From contig CALHYX010000079.1 of assembly GCA_938041035.1 (NCBI GenBank), positions 1 to 64,000 on the forward strand: a stretch of DNA of 64,000 bases, given 5' to 3'. Below the pieces are notes generated by a model. That model did no database searches, was not told where the DNA came from, and was given only the letters and a program-made list of their open reading frames with translations. Below, piece by piece: positions 40,593-48,834 of the stretch (the first letter of the stretch is position 1; each line of letters opens with the position of its first letter). The stretch comes from an uncultured Acidimicrobiales bacterium. Its GTDB lineage: Bacteria; Actinomycetota; Acidimicrobiia; Acidimicrobiales; SHLQ01. The translations under genes were made by a program, and so were the position numbers.

Positions 40593-42752
40593 ATGCCGGC
40601 CGGTGACCCGCCGCTTTCGTTGCGTGACCTCGACGCCATCGACGTCGAGAAGCTGTCCGGGGTGGGCCCCAAGACGTCCAAGTCGCTGAAGACCGCCGAG
40701 ATCGCCTCGGTGCTCGACCTGTTGATGCACTATCCGCGTCGCTACATCGATCGCACCCGGGAGGCGACGATCGCCAACCTGCCCGTCGGCGAGCAGGGAA
40801 TGGTCCTGGTCGAGATCATGAAGGTCAACGCCCGGCGCACCCGCAACCGGCGGAGCCTGGTGGAAGCGGTCGTCTCCGATGGCACGGGCCGGATATCGCT
40901 CACGTTCTTCAACCAACCGTGGCGGGAACGCCAGCTGAAGATCGGCATGGAAGCGGTGGTGTTCGGCAAGCTCGACCTGTTCAACGGCAAGAAGCAGATG
41001 ACGAACCCGGTCGTCGACCTCATCGGTGTGGGGTCCGAAGACTCCAAGAAGACCGGCAAGATCGTCCCCGTCTACCCGCAATCGGAGAAGGCCGGGTTGA
41101 TGACCTGGGACCTCATGAAGATCGTGGCGGAGGCACTGCGCAAGTGCGAGGCCCGCGGCATTGCCGACCCGGTCCCCGAATCGGTGCTCGACGATCTCGA
41201 CCTCATCGCTCGCCATCGGGCGTTGGTGGGTATCCATCGCCCCGAAGCGATGGGTGAGGTGACGTTGGCCCGGCGGCGGCTGGTGTTCGACGAGCTCCTT
41301 CGAATCCAGGTGAAGCTGGTGCAGCGCAAGCGGCTGATCGAACGCCGCGATCGCGGGGTGGAGCACGACACCACCGGCGCGCTGGTGGCGCAGTTTCACG
41401 ACCGGTTGGCCTTTCCGTTGACCGCCGCGCAGGAGCGGGCGATCGCCGAGATCGTGCACGATCTCGGGGCGCCGTCGCCGATGCACCGGCTGCTGCAGGG
41501 TGATGTGGGCGCCGGTAAGACCGTGGTTGCGGTCAGTGCGCTGCTCACCGCCGTGCAGGGTGGCCACCAGGCGGCGTTGATGGCGCCGACCGAGGTGCTG
41601 GCCGAGCAGCACCATCTCGGGATCGCCGAGTTGCTCGACGGCATGATCGTCGCCGACGCCGGCGCGTCGTTGTTCCCGGATCGCCCGCTGTCGGTGGAGC
41701 TGCTGAGCAACCGAACGACGGGACCCGACCGCAAACGGGTGATCGCCGGGCTGGCCGACGGCTCGGTCGATCTGGTGATCGGCACCCACGCCCTGATCCA
41801 GGACAAGGTGGCGTTCCGTTCGCTCGGCGCGGTGGTGGTGGACGAGCAGCACCGGTTCGGCGTCGAACAACGCGCGGCACTGCGGGAGAAGAACGTCGAC
41901 GACACCGTCCCCGATGTGCTCGTGATGACCGCGACGCCGATTCCGCGCACCGCCGCGATGACGGTGTACGGCGATCTCGATGTCTCGGTGCTCGATGAGC
42001 TGCCGCCGGGCCGGACGCCGATCGTGACCGAGTGGGCTCGCGACGGGGTGGACGAGGCCACGGTGTGGGATGCGGTGCGAGCCGCCGTCGAGGCCGGTCA
42101 GCAGGCCTACGTCGTGTGCCCGCTGATCGAGGAGTCCGAGAAGCTCGAGGTGCGCTCGGCCGAGGAGACCTACGAGGAGCTTTCGGGCGGCGAGCTCTAC
42201 GGGCTCCGCGTAGGTCTGCTCCACGGTCGCGTTCCCGCGGCCGACAAGGAGGCGACGATGGCGCAGTTCCGGCGCGGCGACATCGATGTGCTGGTGGCGA
42301 CAACGGTGATCGAGGTCGGCGTCGACGTACCCAACGCCACGGTGATGGTGATCCTCGACGCCGCTCGATTCGGCATCGCCCAACTCCATCAGCTTCGCGG
42401 TCGGGTGGGCCGCGGCGCCGTAGCATCGTGTTGTTACCTCGTGGGCGAGGCGACCACCCCAGATGGTGAGTCGCGGCTCGAGGCGCTGGTGCGGTCTACC
42501 GATGGGTTCGAGCTGGCCGAGGTCGACCTCGAGCTGCGCGGCGAGGGAACGATCATGGGCGAGAAGCAGAAGGGCAGAAACGACCTGAAGTTGGCATCCT
42601 TGCGCCGCGATCGGGAGTGGGTAGAGAAGGCTCGTGAGGTGGCGTTCGGACTCATCGACGCCGACCCCGATCTCGATTCGACGCCGGAGTTGGCGGCCGA
42701 GATCGAACTCTTCCTGGGCGAGGACGAGGCCGACTTCCTCCTCAAGTCATGA
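40593..42752 (+). CDS. recG: ATP-dependent DNA helicase RecG
   Basis: Branch-migration helicase remodelling stalled forks and recombination intermediates; 719 residues. N-terminal wedge domain with LSGVGPKTSKSLKTAEI and MHYPRRYIDR. Helicase motifs: I GDVGAGKTVVA, Ia APTEVLAEQHH, II DEQHRFGVEQR, III MTATPIPRTAAM, V ATTVIEVGVDVPNA and VI HQLRGRVGRG. The C-terminal EADFLLKS is encoded by sequence that is tandemly repeated just downstream. The ATG at 40593 follows the DAK stop by 7 nt. Confidence 0.95.
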   Translation: MPAGDPPLSLRDLDAIDVEKLSGVGPKTSKSLKTAEIASVLDLLMHYPRRYIDRTREATIANLPVGEQGMVLVEIMKVNARRTRNRRSLVEAVVSDGTGRISLTFFNQPWRERQLKIGMEAVVFGKLDLFNGKKQMTNPVVDLIGVGSEDSKKTGKIVPVYPQSEKAGLMTWDLMKIVAEALRKCEARGIADPVPESVLDDLDLIARHRALVGIHRPEAMGEVTLARRRLVFDELLRIQVKLVQRKRLIERRDRGVEHDTTGALVAQFHDRLAFPLTAAQERAIAEIVHDLGAPSPMHRLLQGDVGAGKTVVAVSALLTAVQGGHQAALMAPTEVLAEQHHLGIAELLDGMIVADAGASLFPDRPLSVELLSNRTTGPDRKRVIAGLADGSVDLVIGTHALIQDKVAFRSLGAVVVDEQHRFGVEQRAALREKNVDDTVPDVLVMTATPIPRTAAMTVYGDLDVSVLDELPPGRTPIVTEWARDGVDEATVWDAVRAAVEAGQQAYVVCPLIEESEKLEVRSAEETYEELSGGELYGLRVGLLHGRVPAADKEATMAQFRRGDIDVLVATTVIEVGVDVPNATVMVILDAARFGIAQLHQLRGRVGRGAVASCCYLVGEATTPDGESRLEALVRSTDGFELAEVDLELRGEGTIMGEKQKGRNDLKLASLRRDREWVEKAREVAFGLIDADPDLDSTPELAAEIELFLGEDEADFLLKS

Positions 42753-42817
42753 ATATGAATACAGCCGACTTCCTCACTCAAGTCATGAATACAGCCGACT
42801 TCCTCCTCAAGTCATGA
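42729..42817 (+). repeat. Tandem triplication of recG 3' end
   Basis: The segment GCCGACTTCCTCCTCAAGTC, followed by ATGAA, occurs three times, starting at 42729, 42764 and 42794. Copy one is the real recG end, copy two has a one-base insertion (CTCACTC), and copy three provides the ATG of the next gene. Confidence 0.9.
42749..42817 (+). CDS. 22-codon coupling mini-ORF (MNMNTADF...)
   Basis: The ATG at 42749 overlaps the recG stop (ATGA). The frame stays open for 22 codons through the repeats and ends in a TGA that overlaps the ATG of the downstream gene (ATGA at 42814-42817). The peptide MNMNTADFLTQVMNTADFLL, then KS, echoes the RecG C-terminus. It probably serves only to pass ribosomes from recG to the next gene; the peptide itself is likely without function. 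Confidence 0.45.
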   Translation: MNMNTADFLTQVMNTADFLLKS

Positions 42818-43083
42818 ACGACTCGACCCCCGATCCCGATGACGTCCCCCGTGGCCCGACCGGTCGGAAGATCTCGCCCGCGGTATTCGCGTCGAATTGG
42901 CGCACCATTCTCGCCGTCGACGCCCTCGCCGGGGTGATCGTCGCCCTGATCGGGGTAGCGCTCCTGGTATGGGTGTCGCCGTGGCTGGGGTGGCCCGCCA
43001 TCATCGTCGGCGCCGTGTACGTGGCGTTCGTCGGTCGCCGGGCGCTGCAATGGCGGTTCCTGCGGCACCAGGCCGGGTTGTAG
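42814..43083 (+). CDS. Small two-span membrane protein
   Basis: 89 residues. Hydrophilic N-terminus with PRGPTGRKISPAVFASNWRT, then two hydrophobic helices (ILAVDALAGVIVALIGVALL and WPAIIVGAVYVAFVGRRALQ) and a basic tail. The start overlaps the stop of the mini-ORF described at 42749, so expression is probably coupled to recG. No family recognised. Confidence 0.6.
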   Translation: MNDSTPDPDDVPRGPTGRKISPAVFASNWRTILAVDALAGVIVALIGVALLVWVSPWLGWPAIIVGAVYVAFVGRRALQWRFLRHQAGL

Positions 43084-43118
43084 GCGGCACCGGCCTGGGT
43101 CGAGCGGTCAGGGTCCGT

Positions 43119-43124
43119 TACGGT
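43119..43124 (+). promoter_or_regulatory. -10 element, GNAT gene
   Basis: TACGGT, 6 nt before the ATG at 43131. Confidence 0.55.
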
Positions 43125-43130
43125 CACACC

Positions 43131-43781
43131 ATGAGCCAGCAGATCGAAGATGCCGAGATCGAATCGGTTTCGCCCGAGCGGCGGGCGATGCTCGTCGCGA
43201 CTCTCGCCGATGCGTTCGGCGCGGATCCACTGCACACGTGGCTCTTCCCGGACCCCGTCGCGCGCGCCGCCGCGATGCCCCGATGGATGACGGCCATGAT
43301 CGATCTGGCGCCCGAGGGCGCCGCGCTCGAAGGGGTCCTCGATTTGGCCTGCGGGGCCGTTTGGCACCCGCCGGTACGCGCCGACGCACAACCCGACGAT
43401 CAACCCGGCGATCAACCCGAAAATCAACACGGCGATCCCTCGGCGCTGATCGCCGTGCTCGTGGACACGCTCGGCGAGACGGTGGCCTGGGAGCGGCTCG
43501 GTGAACTCGGTCGCATGGCGGCCGAGCGCCCGGAGGCGCCGCACTGGTATCTCGGACTGGTCGGAACGCGCTCGGGTGGTCGCGGCCAGGGTCTGGCCAC
43601 CCGGCTGTTGTCGCCTCGGTTGGCCGAGTGCGATGCCAACGGCCACGACGCCTATCTCGAGAGCACGAACCCGCGCAACGTTTCGTTGTACGAACGGCTC
43701 GGATTCGAGACCACCGGGACCCTCAACCTCGGCAGTGCCGACGGCCCGCTCATCACGACCATGTGGCGCCCCGCCCACTGA
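43131..43781 (+). CDS. GNAT family N-acetyltransferase
   Basis: 216 residues. The N-terminal ATLADAFGADPLHTWLFPDP and the acetyl-CoA-binding GLVGTRSGGRGQGLATRLLS (with the RGQGLA P-loop) show the family, and LESTNPRNVSLYERLGFET is the usual C-terminal block. A repeat of QPxD/QPxN units (DDQPGDQPENQHGD, about 84-97) forms an inserted loop. Substrate unknown. Confidence 0.82.
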   Translation: MSQQIEDAEIESVSPERRAMLVATLADAFGADPLHTWLFPDPVARAAAMPRWMTAMIDLAPEGAALEGVLDLACGAVWHPPVRADAQPDDQPGDQPENQHGDPSALIAVLVDTLGETVAWERLGELGRMAAERPEAPHWYLGLVGTRSGGRGQGLATRLLSPRLAECDANGHDAYLESTNPRNVSLYERLGFETTGTLNLGSADGPLITTMWRPAH

Positions 43782-43795
43782 TCGCGACCGCCCAC

Positions 43796-43826
43796 GGTCA
43801 CTCTGGTGCCTGGCACCAGAGTGACC
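43796..43826. repeat. REP-like palindrome, type II (centre T)
   Basis: Perfect 15-bp arms GGTCACTCTGGTGCC around T at 43811, between a GNAT gene and the zinc-ribbon gene. Confidence 0.9.
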
Positions 43827-43861
43827 GCTGGGTGGTTTGGGGCGTTTCGAGTCGGGGCCAG

Positions 43862-43867
43862 TACCGT
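43862..43867 (+). promoter_or_regulatory. -10 element, zinc-ribbon gene
   Basis: TACCGT, 6 nt before the ATG at 43874. Confidence 0.55.
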
Positions 43868-43873
43868 GACCCG

Positions 43874-44062
43874 ATGAAGCCACCCGACACCATCGTGTGC
43901 GTCGACTGCCTGGGCACCTGCCACCTGTTGTCCTACCCACCCGAGGAGGGGTTCGAGCCGGGCGACATCGTCGCGTACCGCTGCAAGGACTGCCTCGACC
44001 GTTGGGACATCGAACTGGCGGTGGAGGACTTCGAGGATCGCACCGAAGGCCACGGGTCCTAG
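43874..44062 (+). CDS. Small zinc-ribbon-like protein
   Basis: 62 residues. Cys pairs CVDC (with a third Cys in GTC) and CKDC, 26-30 residues apart, suggest a zinc ribbon. The acidic C-terminus is DIELAVEDFEDRTEGHG. It heads the rsmD-coaD cluster, its stop is 1 nt before the rsmD GTG, and it has a leaderless start. Function unknown; possibly an RNA- or protein-binding accessory of the cluster. Confidence 0.6.
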   Translation: MKPPDTIVCVDCLGTCHLLSYPPEEGFEPGDIVAYRCKDCLDRWDIELAVEDFEDRTEGHGS

Positions 44063-44063
44063 C

Positions 44064-44606
44064 GTGCGCGTCATCGCGGGAACCGCGGGTGGTCTGCGCC
44101 TGGTGGCACCGGAAGGGCGAACCGTTCGCCCCACCACCGACCGGGTGCGAGAGGCGATCTTCAACGCGCTGTACAGCCTCGACGCCCTCGATGAGGTCCG
44201 GGTGCTCGACCTGTTCGCCGGCACCGGTGCCCTCGGCATCGAAGCCCTTTCGCGCGGGGCGGCATCGGCGGTGTTCGTCGAACGCGACCGGCACGCTCTC
44301 GCCTGCCTCGAACAGAATCTCGAGACCACCAGATTCGCGGACCAGGCCCACGTCCGCGTCGGCGACGCCATGGCATTTGCTCGGACCGCGAACGAGGAGT
44401 TCGACCTCGCCTTCCTGGACCCGCCGTACGACTTTGTGGACTGGGACGATCTGATCGACGTCGTACCCGCGCAGCGCATCGTGGTCGAAGCGGGCCGGGC
44501 GATCGACGAACGCCCGGAGTGGCGACTGGACCGCACCAAGGCCTACGGCGCTACCGTGGTCACCATCATGAGTCGACGGAACGCAGTGAACGAGGTGCCT
44601 CGATGA
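44064..44606 (+). CDS. rsmD: 16S rRNA (guanine-966-N2)-methyltransferase
   Basis: SAM-dependent methyltransferase modifying G966 of 16S rRNA; 180 residues. N-terminal MRVIAGTAGGLRLVAPEGRT is the RsmD opening and RPTTDRVREAIFNAL the second block. The SAM site is DLFAGTGALGIEALSRGA, and the catalytic motif is DPPY (FLDPPYDF). The GTG start is 1 nt after the preceding stop. Its TGA overlaps the coaD ATG. Confidence 0.93.
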   Translation: MRVIAGTAGGLRLVAPEGRTVRPTTDRVREAIFNALYSLDALDEVRVLDLFAGTGALGIEALSRGAASAVFVERDRHALACLEQNLETTRFADQAHVRVGDAMAFARTANEEFDLAFLDPPYDFVDWDDLIDVVPAQRIVVEAGRAIDERPEWRLDRTKAYGATVVTIMSRRNAVNEVPR

Positions 44607-45103
44607 CCAAGGTGCTCTACCCCGGTTCGTTCGACCCGGTGCACAACGGCCACGTCGAGATCGTGGAGACGGCGTCGTCGCTGTTCGACCACGTGGTCGT
44701 GGCCACGATTCGCAACCCCCAGAAGGGCCGGGGGTTGTTCGACCTCGACGAACGCATGGCGATGCTCGAGGAGTCGTTTGCCCACCTCAGCAACGTGTCG
44801 GTCACGTTGTTCTCCAGCCTCGTCGTCGATCTGGCCACCGAACTCGAGGCGGATTTCATCGTGAAGGGCCTGCGAGCGGTCTCGGACTTCGAGAACGAAC
44901 TCCAGATGGCCCAGATGAACAACGAGGTATCCGGCGTGCACACGCTGTTCATCCCGTCAGCTTCGAAGTACTCGTTCCTGGCGTCGAAGCTCATTCGCGA
45001 GATCGCCGTCTTCGGCGGCGACGTCTCGGGCATGGTGCCCCCGTCGGTGGCCTCCCGGCTGGCCGAGCGGGTTCGGGAAACGAACGAAGAGAAGAAGTCG
45101 TAG
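44603..45103 (+). CDS. coaD: Phosphopantetheine adenylyltransferase
   Basis: Fourth step of coenzyme A synthesis: adenylation of 4'-phosphopantetheine. 166 residues. The nucleotidyltransferase motif YPGSFDPVHNGHVEI holds the (T/S)xGH-type HNGH. RNPQKGRGLF, IVKGLRAVSDFENELQMA and the SSKYSFL-like SASKYSFLASKLIREI with the ISSTxxR-equivalent region are all typical. ATGA overlap with rsmD; TAGTG overlap with the next gene. Confidence 0.95.
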   Translation: MTKVLYPGSFDPVHNGHVEIVETASSLFDHVVVATIRNPQKGRGLFDLDERMAMLEESFAHLSNVSVTLFSSLVVDLATELEADFIVKGLRAVSDFENELQMAQMNNEVSGVHTLFIPSASKYSFLASKLIREIAVFGGDVSGMVPPSVASRLAERVRETNEEKKS

Positions 45104-45687
45104 TGGACGAGATCACCGGTCAGACACCCGCCACCGGCGAACCCGCGGACGGTCCCCAGTTCGAACTGCTCGTGAAGCGGGCCCTCGACCTGGTCGACGC
45201 GGCCCGCCCGGTGCCCCTGTCGACCTCGTCGATGATCAACAAGGACGAGGTGCTCGAAGTTCTGGAGGAGGCGATCCGGCGGGTTCCCGACGAGCTCAAG
45301 GCCGCCCGCTGGCTGCTCAAGGAGCGCGAGGAGTTCCTGGCCAAGGTCCGCCGCGAAGGCGACGACATTCTCGGCGCCGCCCGGGATCAGGCCGCCCAGA
45401 TGGTCGAGCGCACCGAAGTGGTGAAGTCCGCCGACCTTCGGGCCCGCCAGATACTCGATGCCGCCGAGACCGAAGCCCGCAAGATGCGTCTCGAGGTCGA
45501 GGACTACTGCGACCAGAAACTCGGCAGCTTCGAGGCGGTGCTCGACAAGACCCGCTCGCAGGTGCAGGAAGGGCGCGCCAAGCTGCAACGCACGGCGCTC
45601 GACGATGCCCAGGCTCAGCAACCGGCCGAGGCCCTGCCGGACCCCAACGTCGATGCGGGCGGGTTCTTCGATCAGGACCACCGGTGA
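45103..45687 (+). CDS. DivIVA-like coiled-coil protein
   Basis: 194 residues, mostly a long charged coiled coil (about 48-165: EVLEVLEEAIRRVPDELKAA, WLLKEREEFLAKVRREGDDI, DQAAQMVERTEVVKSADLRA). It resembles the DivIVA/ATP-synthase-b-like proteins found between coaD and yceD in actinomycetes, which are thought to help organise cell poles or division. No membrane segment. The GTG shares its G with the coaD stop, and the TGA overlaps the following GTG. Confidence 0.7.
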   Translation: MDEITGQTPATGEPADGPQFELLVKRALDLVDAARPVPLSTSSMINKDEVLEVLEEAIRRVPDELKAARWLLKEREEFLAKVRREGDDILGAARDQAAQMVERTEVVKSADLRARQILDAAETEARKMRLEVEDYCDQKLGSFEAVLDKTRSQVQEGRAKLQRTALDDAQAQQPAEALPDPNVDAGGFFDQDHR

Positions 45688-46202
45688 GCCGGGCCGCTGC
45701 CCTGCGGGTAGCGGTCGCCGAACTCATCGGCCGCCCCGGCGCCCGGCGAGAGGTGACGGGGTCGATCGAGCTCGCCGACGTCGTCCTGGAGCAGACGGGA
45801 ACCCGGGCGGTGCCCGAGGCCTCGGTCGACCTGGCGATCGAGACGATCGTCGAGGGATTGGCCGTTACCGGCACGGTGCACGCCCGTTGGTCCGGCGTGT
45901 GTCGCCGGTGTCTCGACCCCCTCAAGGGGGAGCTGGCCCCGGCGGTGAACGAGATCTTCGTCGACGAACCCGACGAGGGTGAGACCTGGCCGATCGAAGC
46001 CGACCATGCGGATCTCACGCCGCTGGTGCGCGAGGCGGTGATGTTGGCGCTGCCGCTTTCGCCGCTGTGCGCGAACGACTGCGCCGGGCCGGACCCGGAG
46101 CGCTTTCCCACCACGGCGGAGGGCGCCGACGACAGCGATGCCGACGACCCACCCATGGATCCGCGCTGGGCCGTCCTCGATGAGCTCACCTTCGACGACT
46201 GA
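45684..46202 (+). CDS. DUF177 / YceD family protein
   Basis: 172 residues, family found directly upstream of rpmF and implicated in 23S rRNA accumulation in several bacteria and plastids. The conserved GVCRRCLDPLKGELAPAVNE segment and the later PLCANDCAGP supply two cysteine pairs, a likely metal site. An acidic tail with DPPMDPRWAVLDELTF closes the protein, as in homologues. GTGA overlap with the coiled-coil gene. Confidence 0.88.
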   Translation: MSRAAALRVAVAELIGRPGARREVTGSIELADVVLEQTGTRAVPEASVDLAIETIVEGLAVTGTVHARWSGVCRRCLDPLKGELAPAVNEIFVDEPDEGETWPIEADHADLTPLVREAVMLALPLSPLCANDCAGPDPERFPTTAEGADDSDADDPPMDPRWAVLDELTFDD

Positions 46203-46317
46203 GACAGCCTGATCGCTCGCCCGGAGCGGATCACCTACCCGGCGCCCGGATGTGGAGTGCTCCGGTTCTGCGGCTACGATGAGCGGCTGCTCGTACCACC
46301 GTCACAGGATTCGACCG

Positions 46318-46497
46318 ATGGCAGTCCCAAAAAAGAAAACCTCCAAGGCGAAGTCCCGTAGCCGGCGCGCGTCCGCGTGGAAGATCAACCCCACGTCGCG
46401 TAGTTCGTGCCCTCGGTGCAGCCACACCAAGCGCCCGCATCGGGTGTGTGGGAACTGCGGCTGGTACCACGGCCGCGAAGCCGTCGACGTCGACTAG
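46318..46497 (+). CDS. rpmF: 50S ribosomal protein L32
   Basis: 59 residues. The start MAVPKKKTSKAKSRSRRASA and the zinc-type Cys arrangement CPRCSHTKRPHRVCGNCGWY are diagnostic. AGGA 9-10 nt before the ATG may be the ribosome site. A TACGAT at 46274-46279 could be a promoter. plsX follows after 67 nt, the usual order. Confidence 0.95.
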   Translation: MAVPKKKTSKAKSRSRRASAWKINPTSRSSCPRCSHTKRPHRVCGNCGWYHGREAVDVD

Positions 46498-46564
46498 TTG
46501 ACGCGCCGGCCCGGTCCGTCCGGGTTGGGCACAACGGTCACGAAAACTGGGGGAACACACGAAG

Positions 46565-47563
46565 ATGCTGCCGATCGCGGTCGATGCCATGGGAGGCGAC
46601 AACGCTCCCGCTGCCATTGTCGAGGGATCGTTGCGCGCCGCGGCCGAATCCGACGTTCCGGTGATGCTGGTCGGCCAACCCGATGCGCTCGGGGCGCTGG
46701 GCCATGACCTGAGCGGTGTCGAGATATTCGAGGCCTCCGAGGTCATCGCCATGGACGCCGAGCCGGGGTCCAGCGTTCGGCGGATGAAGGACTCCTCGCT
46801 CGTCCGCGCGGCCGAGGCGGTGCGCGACGGGAACGCATCAGCGATGCTGAGCGCGGGTAACACCGGCGCAGCGATGGCCGCCGCGCTGTTGCGGATGGGC
46901 CGGATAAAGGGCGTCTCGCGGCCGGCGATCGCCACGCCCATACCCACGCCGTCGGGCCCGCCGACGATCCTGCTCGATGCCGGCGCTAACGCCGATTGCC
47001 AACCCGAGTGGCTGGTGCAGTTTGGCCAGCTCGGCGCCGTCTACGGCCGGGTCGGTTGCGGTATCGAGCGCCCGCGGGTCGGCCTGTTGTCGATCGGTGA
47101 GGAGGAGACCAAGGGCAACGCGCTGGTGAAGGAGGCGCATCCGCTGTTGGCCGACTTCGACTGGGGGCGCATCGGCGCCGAGTTCATCGGCAACGTCGAG
47201 GGCCGCGATGTGATGACCTCAGACGTCGATGTCATCGTCGCCGACGGGTTCACCGGAAACGTGGTGCTCAAGACCCTCGAAGGGGGCATCAAGGCCGTGA
47301 TCGCGGCGCTTCTCGATGCGTTCGGTTCCTCGCCCGAGGCCGCCGAGGCCGCCGAGAAACTCCTGCCCACCCTCGAGCCGCTGTACCGGCGCTTCGATGC
47401 CGACAGTATTGGTTCAGCAATGTTGCTGGGGGTGAAGGGCGTGTGCCTGATCAGTCATGGCTCGTCGTCAGCTGACGCCATGATGAACGGGGTTGTCCAG
47501 GGGGCCGCGCTGGTCGAAACCGACCTGGTCACCCACCTGGCGGCAGCCGTCGCCCCCGACTGA
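46565..47563 (+). CDS. plsX: Phosphate acyltransferase PlsX
   Basis: Converts acyl-ACP to acyl-phosphate for membrane phospholipid synthesis; 332 residues. Opening AVDAMGGDNAPAAIVEGSL, then SAGNTGAAMAAALLRMGRI, LLDAGANADCQPEWLVQFG, VADGFTGNVVLKTLEGG and the C-terminal GVKGVCLISHGSSSADAM are family landmarks. It could receive acyl-phosphate partners from the FakA-like protein upstream. Peripheral membrane enzyme. Confidence 0.95.
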   Translation: MLPIAVDAMGGDNAPAAIVEGSLRAAAESDVPVMLVGQPDALGALGHDLSGVEIFEASEVIAMDAEPGSSVRRMKDSSLVRAAEAVRDGNASAMLSAGNTGAAMAAALLRMGRIKGVSRPAIATPIPTPSGPPTILLDAGANADCQPEWLVQFGQLGAVYGRVGCGIERPRVGLLSIGEEETKGNALVKEAHPLLADFDWGRIGAEFIGNVEGRDVMTSDVDVIVADGFTGNVVLKTLEGGIKAVIAALLDAFGSSPEAAEAAEKLLPTLEPLYRRFDADSIGSAMLLGVKGVCLISHGSSSADAMMNGVVQGAALVETDLVTHLAAAVAPD

Positions 47564-47667
47564 ACCCGGAGCCCGCCAGGGTCGGATTTCCGGCGGTCGC
47601 AAACGGCCCAAAAACAGCGTTTTCCCTGGTCAGAGGGCGTTCACAAGCGAACAAAGTCAATCGGCGG

Positions 47668-47673
47668 TAGGAT
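47668..47673 (+). promoter_or_regulatory. Candidate -10 element, acpP-rnc
   Basis: TAGGAT in the 199-nt plsX-acpP gap; it would give a leader of about 85 nt. No convincing -35. Confidence 0.3.
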
Positions 47674-47762
47674 CGGCTCCGTACCTGAAGAAGATCCGGC
47701 AACAATCGGCCTCCGAGCCGCCCGTCCGCCGATCGGAAATTCCAGCAACAAAGGAAATCACT

Positions 47763-48053
47763 GTGCCCGCAGAAACCCATGTCGAGCAGGGGCCCCTCGA
47801 TCGTGATGGCGTCGTGCAGATCGTCCGCGAACGGCTGGCCGACATCTTGGAGATCGAGCCGTCGGACATCAACGAGGGCGACGCCTTCGCCGACGACCTC
47901 GACGCTGACTCCCTCGCCCTCATCGAACTGGTCGAGTCGCTCGAAGAAGAGCTTGGCGAGCGCACCGTCGGCTTCCGGATCGAAGACGAAGACCTCGAAG
48001 ACCTCAAGACCGTCCGCGATGCCGTGGACTATGTCGTCGCTCGACTCGACTGA
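47763..48053 (+). CDS. acpP: Acyl carrier protein
   Basis: 96 residues, acidic four-helix carrier of growing fatty acids. The phosphopantetheine site is DDLDADSLALIELVESLEEE with Ser in DSLA. The N-terminal extension ahead of the domain (about 15 residues) is longer than in E. coli ACP. The start GTG has AAAGGA about 9 nt upstream. The rnc start lies inside its 3' end. Confidence 0.93.
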   Translation: MPAETHVEQGPLDRDGVVQIVRERLADILEIEPSDINEGDAFADDLDADSLALIELVESLEEELGERTVGFRIEDEDLEDLKTVRDAVDYVVARLD

Positions 48054-48834
48054 GGCGGCGCTCGCCCCCTCCGTTCTCGGCCCCCTGGTCGATCGCCTGG
48101 GATATCACTTCGACGACCCTGCGCGGATCGGTTTGGCGCTGACGCATCGCTCGTGGTGCGCCGAACATCCCGGCACGGAGTCCAACGAGCGACTCGAGTT
48201 TCTTGGCGACGCCGTGCTTGGCGTGATCGTCACCGACAGCCTGTACCGCTCGTTTCCCGAACTACCGGAGGGCCAGCTCGCCAAGGTGCGCGCCGCCGTC
48301 GTGAGCTCGGTCGCCCTCGCCGGGGTCGCCGAAGGGCTGGGATTGGGCGAGTTCATCCTGCTCGGCCGAGGCGAAGACCTGAGCGGAGGCCGCGACAAAC
48401 AGTCGATTCTGGCCGACGCGATGGAAGCGGTGATCGGCGCGGTGTACCTCGACGGCGGCCTCGAGGTCGCGGCCAACGTCGTGCTGGGGTTGCTGGGCTC
48501 GCGCATTGCCGAGGTGGCCGAAGCCGGCCCCGGCGCTCAGGACTACAAGACCCGGCTCCAGGAACGCGTAGCCAGCCTCGGTCTGGCCCCGCCGGTGTAC
48601 GAGCTGACCGAGGACGGCCCCGACCACGACAAACGGTTCTTCGCCTCGGTGGGTATCGACGGCACGGAGCAGGGCACGGGTTCGGGAACGTCGAAGAAGA
48701 TGGCGGAGCAAGCAGCGGCCGAACAAGCCTGGGCCGCCATGGCCCGCGAGGGCGGGCTCACCCCGCCCGACAACGTCATCCACGATCGTCATAGGAACGG
48801 TGGCTCCGCCACCGCAGAGGAGAACAATGCTTGA
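48031..48834 (+). CDS. rnc: Ribonuclease III
   Basis: dsRNA-specific endonuclease for rRNA processing and mRNA decay; 267 residues. The catalytic signature ERLEFLGDAVLGVIVTD, LALTHRSWCAEH, and the second acidic site ILADAMEAVIGAVYLDGG mark the RNase III domain. The C-terminal dsRNA-binding domain starts at DYKTRLQERVASLGLAPPVY and includes GTSKKMAEQAAAEQAW. The ATG at 48031 overlaps acpP by 23 nt; ATG 48019 is an alternative. The stop overlaps the next gene by 8 nt. Confidence 0.95.
   Translation: MSSLDSTEAALAPSVLGPLVDRLGYHFDDPARIGLALTHRSWCAEHPGTESNERLEFLGDAVLGVIVTDSLYRSFPELPEGQLAKVRAAVVSSVALAGVAEGLGLGEFILLGRGEDLSGGRDKQSILADAMEAVIGAVYLDGGLEVAANVVLGLLGSRIAEVAEAGPGAQDYKTRLQERVASLGLAPPVYELTEDGPDHDKRFFASVGIDGTEQGTGSGTSKKMAEQAAAEQAWAAMAREGGLTPPDNVIHDRHRNGGSATAEENNA

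Noticed and set aside
47680..47762. Riboswitch or structured leader before acpP
   Set aside because: Only a weak 6-bp long-loop pairing (ATCGGC with GCCGAT) was found; no known class motif.
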